Below, in pieces: positions 32,701 through 40,620 of a stretch of DNA of 64,000 bases. Source of the stretch: Oscillospiraceae bacterium (GTDB lineage: Bacteria > Bacillota > Clostridia > Oscillospirales > Ruminococcaceae); the NCBI GenBank assembly GCA_022793675.1, contig JAAWDH010000010.1, forward strand, positions 1-64,000, given 5' to 3'. The number at the start of each line of letters is the position of its first letter. The stretch's first letter is position 1. The position numbers were made by a program, and so were the translations under genes. The notes beneath the pieces were generated by a model that saw only the letters and a list, made by a program, of their open reading frames with translations, searched no databases and had not been told where the DNA came from.

Positions 32701-32721
32701 AGCGCCTCTCCTCCCTTCATC

Positions 32722-32973
32722 TTATTGTTTCCCGCCCATCAGGCGCTGCAAAAATTCTTTGACCTGCGGCGTCTGGAACAGCTTTTGGGCAAAGCCCGGG
32801 TCAGCCAGCACTTTTTCCGCTGTGGCCCGCGAAGCAGGGTCCATCCCTGCAAACAGCGATTCGGTGTCACCGCTTTGTATCTGCCGTTGGATCGCGGCCG
32901 GATCGCGGCCTGTCTTGGCGGCAAGCATTTGTAAAAGGCGGTTTGGATCGCCTTGGTTCATATTGCTCATCAT
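32722..32973 (-). CDS. Small unknown helical protein, first gene of the trio
   Basis: The 83-residue protein is predicted to be all-helical: GDPNRLLQMLAAKTGRDPA, then VLADPGFAQKLFQTPQVKEF and a short basic tail. The pattern of 'released/placed' residues (ADPxFAQKLFQTP) recalls the previous gene's SSPEGMAQLQSAA, so the two may be related by ancient duplication. Two ATG codons in a row lie behind AAGGGGG (32973 or 32970; the second has better spacing). Function is unknown. Confidence 0.6.
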   Translation of the reverse strand: MMSNMNQGDPNRLLQMLAAKTGRDPAAIQRQIQSGDTESLFAGMDPASRATAEKVLADPGFAQKLFQTPQVKEFLQRLMGGKQ

Positions 32974-33011
32974 GAAATCCCCCTTATATTTGGGAATGCG
33001 GCGCTTTCTTG

Positions 33012-33106
33012 AGAGTACGACGCTTTCTGAAGAAAGCTTCGCAAAGACTTTTAGTCGCTAGGGTAGGCGCTGATACGGATTTACCCGCCTACTGCGTCGG
33101 TAGGCA
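33012..33106 (+). repeat. Half copy of the palindromic element upstream of yfcE
   Basis: GAGTACGACGCTTTCTGAAG leads through AAAGACTTTTAGTCGCTAGG to CCTACTGCGTCGGTAGG and stops at the -35 box of the yfcE promoter. Confidence 0.85.
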
Positions 33107-33135
33107 TTGACAGCTTCTGAAGGATGGATTATACT
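33107..33135 (+). promoter_or_regulatory. Sigma-A promoter of yfcE
   Basis: TTGACA and TATACT are separated by 17 bases. The -35 lies immediately at the end of the half element. Confidence 0.8.
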
Positions 33136-33185
33136 TATGCTGAGGGCTGGTAAAAAATACATCCGCAGACAGAAAGGAGCTAGCT

Positions 33186-33662
33186 ATGCGTATTATTGTC
33201 GTTTCCGACACCCATCGGGATTTCCGTCCCTTTTATGATATTGTTTTGCGCTATCAGGAAGAGGCTAACCTTTTCCTCCACCTTGGCGACGGCGAACGGG
33301 AGGTGGATGAAATCAAGGACCTTTTCCCCAACCTGCCTATCCGCAACGTCAGGGGCAACGGCGATATGCTTTCGCTGGCGCCGGCTGTTGATGTTTTCGA
33401 GGCCGGCGGCGTGCGTATCCTGATGGCCCATGGCCACACCTTCCATGTCAAAAGCGGCATCGGCGACCTGGAACGGACGGCGCGCAACAGCGGCTGCTCC
33501 ATTGCATTATATGGCCATACCCACATTGCTGATAATCATTATGAAGACGGCCTTTACACCATGAACCCCGGCAGCCCTTCCTGCCCCAAGGAAGGCAAGC
33601 CCTCTTTTGGGGTGATCGACATCATGCCGAACGGGATTATGCCGTTTTTGGTGAACCTGTAG
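33186..33662 (+). CDS. yfcE: YfcE/MJ0936-family metallophosphoesterase
   Basis: The 158-residue enzyme has the calcineurin-like motifs VVSDTHRD, LHLGDGE, VRGNGDM, MAHGHTFH and YGHTHIAD, with all metal ligands present. Family members hydrolyse phosphodiesters with manganese; the physiological substrate is uncertain. Start ATG 33186 has GAAAGGAGC. In many Firmicutes the gene follows the rph-rdgB pair, which is absent here. Confidence 0.94.
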   Translation: MRIIVVSDTHRDFRPFYDIVLRYQEEANLFLHLGDGEREVDEIKDLFPNLPIRNVRGNGDMLSLAPAVDVFEAGGVRILMAHGHTFHVKSGIGDLERTARNSGCSIALYGHTHIADNHYEDGLYTMNPGSPSCPKEGKPSFGVIDIMPNGIMPFLVNL

Positions 33663-33675
33663 TTGGACGTTACGG

Positions 33676-33884
33676 CTTTTAACGCTTTCTGAAGAAAGCT
33701 TAGCAAAGACTTTTAATCGCTAGGATGCCTGCCGCCTCTAAAAAACCGCCTACTACGTCGACAACCCGCTTCGACGCAGTAGGCGGCTATGGCTGTTCAC
33801 TCAGGTACCCGGGCGATGAAAAGTTTTGCGGGCTTAGCTTTGATAAGCTTGGCTTTCTTCAAAAGCGACCTGTACCCCTCGTCC
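33676..33884 (+). repeat. Complete palindromic element between yfcE and spoIIM
   Basis: The left arm ACGCTTTCTGAAGAAAGCTT leads to TCGCTAGGAT. The core has CCTACTACGTCGACAACC facing CTTCGACGCAGTAGGCGG, then CTCAGGTACCCGGGCGATGA and the right arm to TTCAAAAGCGACCTGTACCC. The left outer boundary starts 12 bases after the yfcE stop. No ORF is supported. Confidence 0.85.
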
Positions 33885-33941
33885 CCCGTTCTAATGCTGC
33901 CTATCAATGCATAGGATAACAGCAAGAAAGGGGCGCTCAAG

Positions 33942-34583
33942 GTGGAAAAAATCAAAGACGTACAACCCTCGCTGAAAGGCGTGGTCATCAGCAAAAGCAC
34001 TTTCCAAAAGCAGGCGCTGCAGCAGGATCTGCTGACGCCGGGCCTTTGGGGGCTATTTTTGTCGGGGATCCTGGTCGGGGCCTGCCGCAGCGGCGACGTT
34101 TCAGCAGTAGCTGAAAGCTTTCTGGCCGTCCGGCAGGCAGGGGACTGGCGGACAGCCTTTATCTCGGCGTTCATTTCAGCGGCGGGGATGGTCCTGCTGC
34201 TTTTTGTCAGCGGGCTGTGCGCCGTCGGCCAGCCCGGCGCTGCGGTTATCCTGCTGATACGGGGGATGGGGCTGGGCAGCTGCGTGGCCGAGCTTTACCG
34301 CCAGATGGGCATTGAAGGCGCAGCGGCGGTGTTTTTACTGCTGATCCTGCCGGAGGCGATTGCCGCCTTCTGCTTTCTGCAGGGGGCCAAAAGCGCTTTG
34401 CGGATGTCTACCCGGATTTTTGCCGCTATCCTAAGCCCAGAACCGCCGGTGCTGCTCCCCTACCTCAAACGTTACGGCGTAAAGCTCTTGCTGATTTTGG
34501 GGCTTTTGCTGCTGGCGGCAATGCTCAGCGGGCTGTGCACTGGGATTCTGGGGCCGGCTTTATGCTGTTTACGAATCGTTTAA
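33942..34583 (+). CDS. spoIIM: SpoIIM-like (stage II sporulation protein M / DUF95) membrane protein
   Basis: The 213-residue protein starts at GTG 33942 behind AAAGGGG. Hydrophobic helices begin near LWGLFLSGILVGA; ISAFISAAGMVLLLFVSGLC, a charged RGMGLGSCVAELY loop and LLILPEAIAAFCFLQGAKSA follow, matching the layout and length (about 214) of SpoIIM. SpoIIM recruits SpoIID and SpoIIP during engulfment, and spoIID lies in this window. Sequence conservation in this family is low, so the assignment rests on length, topology and the RGxxLG-type loop. Confidence 0.65.
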   Translation: MEKIKDVQPSLKGVVISKSTFQKQALQQDLLTPGLWGLFLSGILVGACRSGDVSAVAESFLAVRQAGDWRTAFISAFISAAGMVLLLFVSGLCAVGQPGAAVILLIRGMGLGSCVAELYRQMGIEGAAAVFLLLILPEAIAAFCFLQGAKSALRMSTRIFAAILSPEPPVLLPYLKRYGVKLLLILGLLLLAAMLSGLCTGILGPALCCLRIV

Positions 34584-34604
34584 AAAATATACCCTATCCC
34601 TGTA

Positions 34605-34633
34605 TTGACAAAGCCCGGAGAATCCGTCATAAT
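34605..34633 (+). promoter_or_regulatory. Sigma-A promoter of the DUF624 gene
   Basis: TTGACA and CATAAT are separated by 17 bases, overlapping the end of the spoIIM-like gene region. Confidence 0.75.
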
Positions 34634-34727
34634 AATAACGTGTCTTATTATGGGGAAAAGGCTGCGGTTATGCAGGCTTGGCCCGTTTTCCGCCGCTGGC
34701 GGGAGCAGGAAAGGAAAGATTATTAAA

Positions 34728-35585
34728 ATGGCATTGTTTGGAATGTTCAACTATGCAAAACCGGGCCCTGGCGTCGACAAGGATGCGCCAAAGAAAAAAC
34801 GCTTTTTTTATTTTTTTGAGCTTTACTTTCGCAAATTTTGGAAGTTGGTAGAGCTGAACCTGCTATTCTGCTTATGCTGCCTGCCGGTTGTCACCATTGG
34901 CCCGGCTATCGCCGGCATGACCTACATCCTGCGCAACTTTGCCCAGGAACGGCCGGTGTTCATGGTGTCGGACTTCTGGGACGCCTTCAAAAGCAATTTC
35001 AAGCAGGGTTTTTGCATCTGGTTTCTGGACGTGCTGGTAACTGGTATCGCTTCAGTGGCTTTTGCCTGGTATTTTATCAACTCGGGGATGTCCTGGGCGA
35101 TGGCGATCCCGCTTGGGCTTTGTATCCTAGCCGAAATCCTTTTGATGTTCATGCGCTTTTACAGCTACCTGATGGTGGTGACAGTCGACCTGCCGGTCAA
35201 GCATATCATCAAAAACGCGGCGATTTTTTCTTTCTTAGGCGCAAAAACCAATTTTATCACCCTATTTTTTGTACTGCTGATTACCGTGCCGATGGTGTTG
35301 TTTTTCCCGATTACCATCCTGCCGATGCTGTTTGTCGGCTTTACGACGCTGGCCTTTATCGCCGTTTACAACTCCTACCCTTATCTGGTCAAGTATATTA
35401 TCGAGCCGCATGAACGCCAGATCCGCGGCGAAACCGACGAGGACGATGAGGATGACGACGATGAAGACGATGAATATGAAGATGAGGACGACGAAGACGA
35501 CGACGCCCCGATTTTTACCGACATCGGCAGCCGCGAAGTCCCAGTCCAACAGGAAAAGAAGGGCAAACAGAAAGTTATCCGCTGA
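34728..35585 (+). CDS. DUF624 (YesL-like) membrane protein with long acidic tail
   Basis: The 285-residue protein starts at 34728 behind AAAGGAAAG. It has a basic N-terminus, FCLCCLPVVTIGPAIAGMTY (the DUF624 core), five to six hydrophobic helices, then a cytoplasmic tail of almost uninterrupted Asp/Glu (about residues 232-262) and a basic end. Bacillus YesL sits near sugar-utilisation genes but its function is unknown. The acidic stretch is not usual for the family and could bind a basic partner or metal. Confidence 0.8.
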   Translation: MALFGMFNYAKPGPGVDKDAPKKKRFFYFFELYFRKFWKLVELNLLFCLCCLPVVTIGPAIAGMTYILRNFAQERPVFMVSDFWDAFKSNFKQGFCIWFLDVLVTGIASVAFAWYFINSGMSWAMAIPLGLCILAEILLMFMRFYSYLMVVTVDLPVKHIIKNAAIFSFLGAKTNFITLFFVLLITVPMVLFFPITILPMLFVGFTTLAFIAVYNSYPYLVKYIIEPHERQIRGETDEDDEDDDDEDDEYEDEDDEDDDAPIFTDIGSREVPVQQEKKGKQKVIR

Positions 35586-35598
35586 CTGGTAAAAATAC

Positions 35599-35636
35599 AA
35601 ACCCCCGCAGGCTTATGAAACCTGCGGGGGTTTTTG
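35599..35636 (+). terminator. Strong rho-independent terminator of the DUF624 gene
   Basis: AACCCCCGCAGG and CCTGCGGGGGTT pair around an eight-base loop, followed by a T-run. Confidence 0.9.
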
Positions 35637-35669
35637 CTTTCTTTGGTTAAAATGCTGGCTGTGGCAGCC

Positions 35670-36152
35670 TTATGGCTCGCGCACCATGATGTAAAATAAG
35701 TTCTTGAAATAGGAATTGGTAACCTGCCGCTCAATCTGGAAACCTGCCCGCTGGTAAACCCGAATGGCGCGTTCGTTAAAAGCTGCAACCGACAGCCGCA
35801 GCCGTTTCCCACCCAGCGTTTCCTCGGCATAATGGATGCCTTCCTTGACAAAAGCAAGGCCGTTCCCCTGCCCGCAGAGGTCGGGACGCAGCCCAAGCCC
35901 AATATCCAGCGCCGACGCGTCATAGACGCATTCTTCTACCGTAGGGATGCGCCCGTCCTCGCCAAAGCTGAAATATCCGGCCAGCCGCCCGGAAGGCTCT
36001 AGGAAAGCGATGTGGCTGCCGTCCAACATCGCCGGGATGTTTTCCGCCCAGAACTCCTCACGGCGGTTATAGAAGGCGTAGAGGCCGTCATAGCGCCAGC
36101 GCTGGATCTCTGCGGCAAATTCTTCTGTCATCGGCACAATTTTCAGTTCCAT
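35670..36152 (-). CDS. GNAT-family N-acetyltransferase
   Basis: The 160-residue protein has the acetyl-CoA-binding pattern LGLRPDLCGQGNGLAFVKEG (Q/R-x-x-G-x-G/A type) and the C-terminal NERAIRVYQRAGFQIER of the RimJ/RimL-type subfamily. It transfers acetyl from acetyl-CoA to an amine; the acceptor is unknown. No visible operon partner. Confidence 0.9.
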   Translation of the reverse strand: MELKIVPMTEEFAAEIQRWRYDGLYAFYNRREEFWAENIPAMLDGSHIAFLEPSGRLAGYFSFGEDGRIPTVEECVYDASALDIGLGLRPDLCGQGNGLAFVKEGIHYAEETLGGKRLRLSVAAFNERAIRVYQRAGFQIERQVTNSYFKNLFYIMVREP

Positions 36153-36167
36153 TGCTGCCTCCCATCA

Positions 36168-36206
36168 TAAAACAGCGGGCTTCCGCCTAAGCAGAAGCCC
36201 GCCTTT
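36168..36206 (-). terminator. Terminator of the sugar-ABC ATPase gene
   Basis: GCGGGCTTC pairs with GAAGCCCGC; on the minus strand it is followed by TGTTTTATG. It lies 20 bases after the ugpC stop. Confidence 0.75.
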
Positions 36207-36226
36207 TCAATTCAATTCAAAACTGA

Positions 36227-37345
36227 TCAGTTCAGGATAACTTTCTCAGTCTCTTTGTCAAACAGGTGGATGTTGTTGACATCGATAGCCATCTTGATCA
36301 CGTCGCCAGGGCGAGCAGTGTTCCTGGGGCTGACGCGGGCAGTCATATTCATGCCCTCAAAGGTCAGGTACAGGTAGGTCTCAGCGCCCATCAGCTCGGT
36401 AACTTCGACGTTGCAGTCGATAATGCCGGAAGTTGCGGCATTGATAACGGCCTCTTCATCCTTCAGGTTTTCAGGACGGACACCCAAGATCACGTCTTTG
36501 CCGGAATGGGCCTTCAGCGCGTCTGCGCAAGCGGCAGCCTTGGCGGCGGGGACGATAACCGAGTAGTTGCCGAAGGAAACGACATATTCGCCGTTCTTTT
36601 CAGACAGCTTGGCGTCGATGAAGTTCATCTGGGGAGAACCGATAAAGCCGGCAACAAACATATTTGCAGGGCTGGTGTACAGGTTCTGAGGCGTGTCGAC
36701 CTGCTGGATAAAGCCGTCCTTCATAACGACGATGCGGTCGCCCATGGTCATAGCTTCGGTCTGGTCATGGGTAACGTAGATGAAGGTGGTGCCGAGGCGC
36801 AGGTGCAGCTTAGACAGCTCGGTACGCATCTGGGCACGGAGCTTCGCGTCCAGGTTGGACAGCGGTTCGTCCAGCAGGAAGACCTGAGGTTCACGGACGA
36901 TAGCACGGCCCAGAGCAACACGCTGACGCTGGCCGCCGGACAGAGCCTTCGGCTTACGGTCGAGCAGGTGGGTGATATCCAGTACGCGGGCAGCTTCCTC
37001 AACGCGGCGCTTGATCTCATCTTTGGGGGTCTTGCGCAGCTTCAGGCCAAACGCCATGTTGTCGAACACCGTCATATGAGGATACAGGGCGTAGTTCTGG
37101 AACACCATCGCAATATCGCGGTCTTTAGGAGCGACGTCGTTTACCAGACGGTCGCCGATGTACAGCTCGCCTTCAGAAATTTCTTCCAGGCCGGCGATCA
37201 TACGCAGGGTGGTGGACTTACCGCAGCCGGAAGGGCCAACCAGGATGATAAATTCCTTGTCTTCGATTTCCAGGCAGAAATCGGAAACTGCGGTGACGCC
37301 GCCTGCGTACTTTTTATAGATGTTCTTCAAGGATAAGCTTGCCAT
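36227..37345 (-). CDS. ugpC: Sugar ABC-importer ATPase (MsmK/UgpC family), orphan
   Basis: The 372-residue ATPase has Walker A GPSGCGKST, Q-loop FQNYALYPHM, signature LSGGQRQRVALGRA, Walker B VFLLDEPLSNLD and a C-terminal regulatory (MOBE/TOBE) domain (VRPENLKDEE). In Gram-positives one such ATPase often energises several carbohydrate importers. There is no permease or binding protein beside it, consistent with a shared, genome-wide ATPase. ATG 37345 has AGGAGGT just upstream. Confidence 0.95.
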   Translation of the reverse strand: MASLSLKNIYKKYAGGVTAVSDFCLEIEDKEFIILVGPSGCGKSTTLRMIAGLEEISEGELYIGDRLVNDVAPKDRDIAMVFQNYALYPHMTVFDNMAFGLKLRKTPKDEIKRRVEEAARVLDITHLLDRKPKALSGGQRQRVALGRAIVREPQVFLLDEPLSNLDAKLRAQMRTELSKLHLRLGTTFIYVTHDQTEAMTMGDRIVVMKDGFIQQVDTPQNLYTSPANMFVAGFIGSPQMNFIDAKLSEKNGEYVVSFGNYSVIVPAAKAAACADALKAHSGKDVILGVRPENLKDEEAVINAATSGIIDCNVEVTELMGAETYLYLTFEGMNMTARVSPRNTARPGDVIKMAIDVNNIHLFDKETEKVILN

Positions 37346-37535
37346 ATAAAGGACCTCCTATTTTTTCGGGTTGGTTTTTCCTTGTTATTACTATATCAAA
37401 TTTCAGCGCTATTGCCTAGCCTTTATTTACCCAAACTTTAAATTTCCAAATTGTATACATTGTCCAAAGCGAAAAACCCAAAGATGAAAATCGGCGATAT
37501 TTTTAGAGAATCGGCTAAATCGTCAGATATTTTCA

Positions 37536-38006
37536 TTAAACTGGCGAATATTCCTGTTTTAGGCGGAATCCGTGCGAAAATCCGCCTGCTTCCATGCTGG
37601 AAATATCTCCGCCAATGATTTTCCCCTCATAAACCAGTATATTTGCACGAATATCGGCGCTGTTTTCTGGATAATTCGATACTGGATAGGAATAGCGTTT
37701 GACGCGTTTTCCGGCATAATCCCAAAGGTCACAACCCTGGGCGAGCTGGATTTGGTTATAATTCAGAAAAACGCTGTCAAAATCTTTAGGGATCTGCACT
37801 TCGGTGACATAACTGCCGGCCGTCTCCACCTCCCAGCCATAGCTGTTTAGGAAGACCTGCCGTTCCTCCTCTGTCCCGCCCCGGATAGGGCGGCCAAAGG
37901 TGGGACGTAAAATCGCTATGTAGATCACCGCCAGGATGGCCGCAGTCAAAATAGCCGCTGCAACAGCCACCCGCTTAAAGGAGACTTTCAGGGATAAAAT
38001 CAGCAT
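37536..38006 (-). CDS. DUF4830 membrane-anchored protein
   Basis: The 156-residue protein starts at 38006 (GGGAGGGG ribosome site). One N-terminal helix (VAVAAAILTAAILAVIYIAI) anchors an outside domain with FLNSYGWEVETAGSYVTEV, FLNYNQIQLAQGCDLWDYAG and SHGFRLKQEYSPV, the DUF4830 pattern. No function is known. The gene lies between the orphan ugpC and the EF-G-like gene and is not visibly an operon with either. Confidence 0.85.
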   Translation of the reverse strand: MLILSLKVSFKRVAVAAAILTAAILAVIYIAILRPTFGRPIRGGTEEERQVFLNSYGWEVETAGSYVTEVQIPKDFDSVFLNYNQIQLAQGCDLWDYAGKRVKRYSYPVSNYPENSADIRANILVYEGKIIGGDISSMEAGGFSHGFRLKQEYSPV

Positions 38007-38074
38007 AACAAACCCCTCCCGCATTTTTGATACCCTGTATCAAATGCTATGCGGGAGAGGCTGCAGTTATGCGG

Positions 38075-40141
38075 TTACTCTTCAGCCTTTGCCTTCGCGG
38101 CGGCGATAACGCCCGCCTCCAGCTGGGCGGGGAGCTGCTCGTAACGGGCAAACTCCAGCGTGAAGCTGCCGCTGCCCTGGGTCATCTGGCGCACCAGCGT
38201 CGTAAAATCCTGCATCTCGCTCATCGGCACTTCAGCAACGATTTCGGTCATGCCGTAGCCCAGCGCGTTCATGCCCAGCACCCGGCCGCGGCGCTTATTC
38301 AGCTCGCCCATCATGTCGCCGGTAGTGCCATCGGGCACTAGGACGTTCAGGCTGCCGATAGGCTCAAGGATCACCGGCCCAGCCTGGGGCAGGCCGGCCT
38401 TATAGGCCAGCGAAGCCGCTGTCTTAAAGGCCATTTCCGACGAGTCGACGGGATGGTAAGAGCCGTCCACCAGCGTCGCCTTCAGGCCTACCACCGGGTA
38501 TCCCGCCAGCACGCCCTTCTTGACGCAATCCTGCAAGCCTTTTTCGACGGCAGGGAAGAAGTTCCGGGGGACAGAGCCGCCGAAGACGTTTTCCTCAAAG
38601 ACCAGCTCATCGCTCTCGCAAGGCTCGAATTCGATCCAGACATCGCCGTACTGGCCGTGGCCGCCGCTCTGCTTCTTATGTTTGCCTTGCACTTTGACTT
38701 TTTTGCGGATGGTTTCGCGATAGGCGACGGTAGGCGGGTCAAGCTTGACCTCAACGCCGAATTTTGCTTTCAGCTTGGCGATTGTGACGTCCAGATGCTG
38801 CTCGCCCAAACCGCTCAGCACCTGTTCGTGGGTTTCGTTGTTGATGGTAAAGGACAGGGTGGGGTCTTCTTCCAAAAGGCGGGTGATGCCCTGGGAGATT
38901 TTGCTCTCGTCGCCTTTGGCGGCGGCCTTCAGCGCCATTGCATGGCACGGGCGCGGGAACTCTGTCCCCGCCAGCGTGACCTTGCGGCCAGGGGCACACA
39001 GGGTATCGCCGGTGTTGGCGGAAAGCTTGCTGATGGCGCAGATATCGCCGGCAGCCAGCTCCTTTAAGTCTTCCTGCTTTTTACCCTTGATGGAGATCAG
39101 CTTGCCGATCTTTTCCGGCTGGCCGGTCGTCATATTGATAAGCTCGGTGGAAGGGGTAATGGTGCCGGCTACTGCCTTGACATAGGAAAGCTTGCCCACA
39201 AAGGGGTCGGCAATCGTCTTAAAGACGTAGGCGACCGCGCTGCCGTTGGGATCACAGGCAACCTCGACTTCCGCCCCGTCAGGGCCAATGCCGGTTTCTT
39301 TGGCCACCTCTTCTGCTGAGGGCAGCAGCGAAACCATCGACCCTAAAAGCAGCGTCAAGCCTTCCTGGTTCTGGGCCGAGCCACAGAATACCGGCGTGAT
39401 GGTGCCGTCGAAAATGCCTTTATGGATGCCGCGGATCAGCTCCAGCATTGTGAATTCTTCGCCGGAGAAGTACTTGTCCATCAGCTCTTCGTCTGTTTCA
39501 GCAACTGCTTCGGAAATCGCGCTGACAAGGCCTTCCATCCGGTGGCCCAGGTCAGGCAGCACGACTTCCTTACGGGAGCCGCCCTCGTAAGTATAAGCTT
39601 TCATGCCCAGCAGGTCGATATAGCACTGGACCTTGTGGTTTTCGACATAAGGCACCACCAACGGGCAGATTGACGCGCCGAACTGGCGTTTCAGGTCTTC
39701 CAAGACCTTATAAAAATCGGCATGGTCGCTGTCCATTTTGCCTACAAAGATAGCGCGGGGCTTTTTAAGCTTGGCAGCCTCCTGGTAGGCCTTCTGCGCG
39801 CCGACGGTGAGGCCGGACTTGCCGGACATGACAATCAGCACGCTGCCGGCCGCCCGGATGGCCTCGCTCTGGCCCAAAGCGAAATCGAAAAGGCCGGGGG
39901 CGTCTAAAAGGTTGATTTTAACGCCGCTGTATTCAATCGGAACGATAGAAAGGTTCAGCGAAGCTTTGCGCCGGACTTCCTCCGGGTCGTAATCGGAGGT
40001 GGTGGTGCCTTCTGTAACCTTGCCCAAGCGGTCGGTGCCGCCAGTCCTGTAAAGCAGCGCTTCCACAAGGCTAGTTTTGCCGCTGCCGCCATGCCCGACG
40101 ACCGCAATGTTGCGGATGCTGCCCGCGTCATATTGTTTCAT
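38075..40141 (-). CDS. EF-G-like translational GTPase paralogue
   Basis: The 688-residue protein has the five-domain EF-G layout and starts at 40141 (AAGGAG). The G1 loop is GHGGSGKTSLVEA, G2 GTTTSDYDPEE, but the G3 motif reads DAPGLFDF where EF-G has DTPGHVDF, so the catalytic His is a Leu, and G4 reads GKMD in place of NKMD. These features belong to an EF-G-II-like family common in Firmicutes, distinct from the main fusA. It may act in translation under special conditions or in tetracycline-like ribosome rescue; that is inference. It is not in a ribosomal-protein operon. Confidence 0.85.
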   Translation of the reverse strand: MKQYDAGSIRNIAVVGHGGSGKTSLVEALLYRTGGTDRLGKVTEGTTTSDYDPEEVRRKASLNLSIVPIEYSGVKINLLDAPGLFDFALGQSEAIRAAGSVLIVMSGKSGLTVGAQKAYQEAAKLKKPRAIFVGKMDSDHADFYKVLEDLKRQFGASICPLVVPYVENHKVQCYIDLLGMKAYTYEGGSRKEVVLPDLGHRMEGLVSAISEAVAETDEELMDKYFSGEEFTMLELIRGIHKGIFDGTITPVFCGSAQNQEGLTLLLGSMVSLLPSAEEVAKETGIGPDGAEVEVACDPNGSAVAYVFKTIADPFVGKLSYVKAVAGTITPSTELINMTTGQPEKIGKLISIKGKKQEDLKELAAGDICAISKLSANTGDTLCAPGRKVTLAGTEFPRPCHAMALKAAAKGDESKISQGITRLLEEDPTLSFTINNETHEQVLSGLGEQHLDVTIAKLKAKFGVEVKLDPPTVAYRETIRKKVKVQGKHKKQSGGHGQYGDVWIEFEPCESDELVFEENVFGGSVPRNFFPAVEKGLQDCVKKGVLAGYPVVGLKATLVDGSYHPVDSSEMAFKTAASLAYKAGLPQAGPVILEPIGSLNVLVPDGTTGDMMGELNKRRGRVLGMNALGYGMTEIVAEVPMSEMQDFTTLVRQMTQGSGSFTLEFARYEQLPAQLEAGVIAAAKAKAEE

Positions 40142-40200
40142 AGTATACCGCTCCTTATCTAATGTTTTCCAGAGCCTTTTCAAAAGCTTTCAAAAAAGCG

Positions 40201-40235
40201 CCGGGGCAGCGGCGGTAGCGGAACAGCCGCTGCCG
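40201..40235 (-). promoter_or_regulatory. Leader hairpin of the EF-G-like gene
   Basis: CCGGGGCAGCGGC faces GCCGCTGCCGG in the untranslated leader, about 60 bases upstream of the start codon. It lacks a T-run, so it could be a translational or stability element. Confidence 0.5.
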
Positions 40236-40282
40236 GAAACTGCCTAGACAAACTATCCAAAAAGAAATCTTTGTCACAATAC

Positions 40283-40311
40283 ATTATAGCACAGGTTGTT
40301 GCCTAAAACAA
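40283..40311 (-). promoter_or_regulatory. Promoter of the EF-G-like gene
   Basis: On the minus strand TTGTTT and TATAAT are separated by 17 bases, giving a leader of about 135 bases. Confidence 0.7.
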
Positions 40312-40390
40312 GGAGTTATTGACGAAAACGACAAAAAACGCGGAAAAATCACCGTAGAAATTTCCGCGTTCTTTTTGTGTACTTTATCTA

Positions 40391-40613
40391 AGCAGCGAGG
40401 GGTACGGGGGTACGAAGGGTACGGTCGCTTTTGAAAAAGCTCCGCAAAACTTTTAATCGCCAGGGCAGTCGTCTGCCTCACCATAGCCGCCTACTGCGTC
40501 GGTTCTGCCGATGGAGTACGGGGGTACGACGCTTTCTGAAGAAAGCTTGGCAAAGACTTTTAGTCGCCCGGGCAAGCGTATACCCATAGGATAACACCTA
40601 CTGCGTCGGCAGG
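40391..40613 (+). repeat. Two half copies of the palindromic element in tandem
   Basis: The first half (40391-40500) has GGTACGGTCGCTTTTGAAAA, TCGCCAGGGC and CCTACTGCGTCGG; the second (40514-40613) has GGGGGTACGACGCTTTCTGA, TCGCCCGGGC and CCTACTGCGTCGGCAGG. Both are left halves in the same direction, which fits stepwise tandem duplication. The second ends next to the AraC gene stop. Confidence 0.8.
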
Positions 40614-40620
40614 CAGGGCT

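Larger units (their letters stand above)
40142..40620. other. 479-base region: EF-G-like leader, promoter and two half elements
   Basis: It contains the leader hairpin at 40201-40235, the minus-strand promoter at 40283-40311, and two half copies of the palindromic element at 40391-40500 and 40514-40613. No ORF with a ribosome site was found. Confidence 0.6.

Noticed and set aside
36266-37336. Plus-strand 356-codon open frame opposite ugpC
   Set aside because: Antisense frame of a confident ATPase gene.
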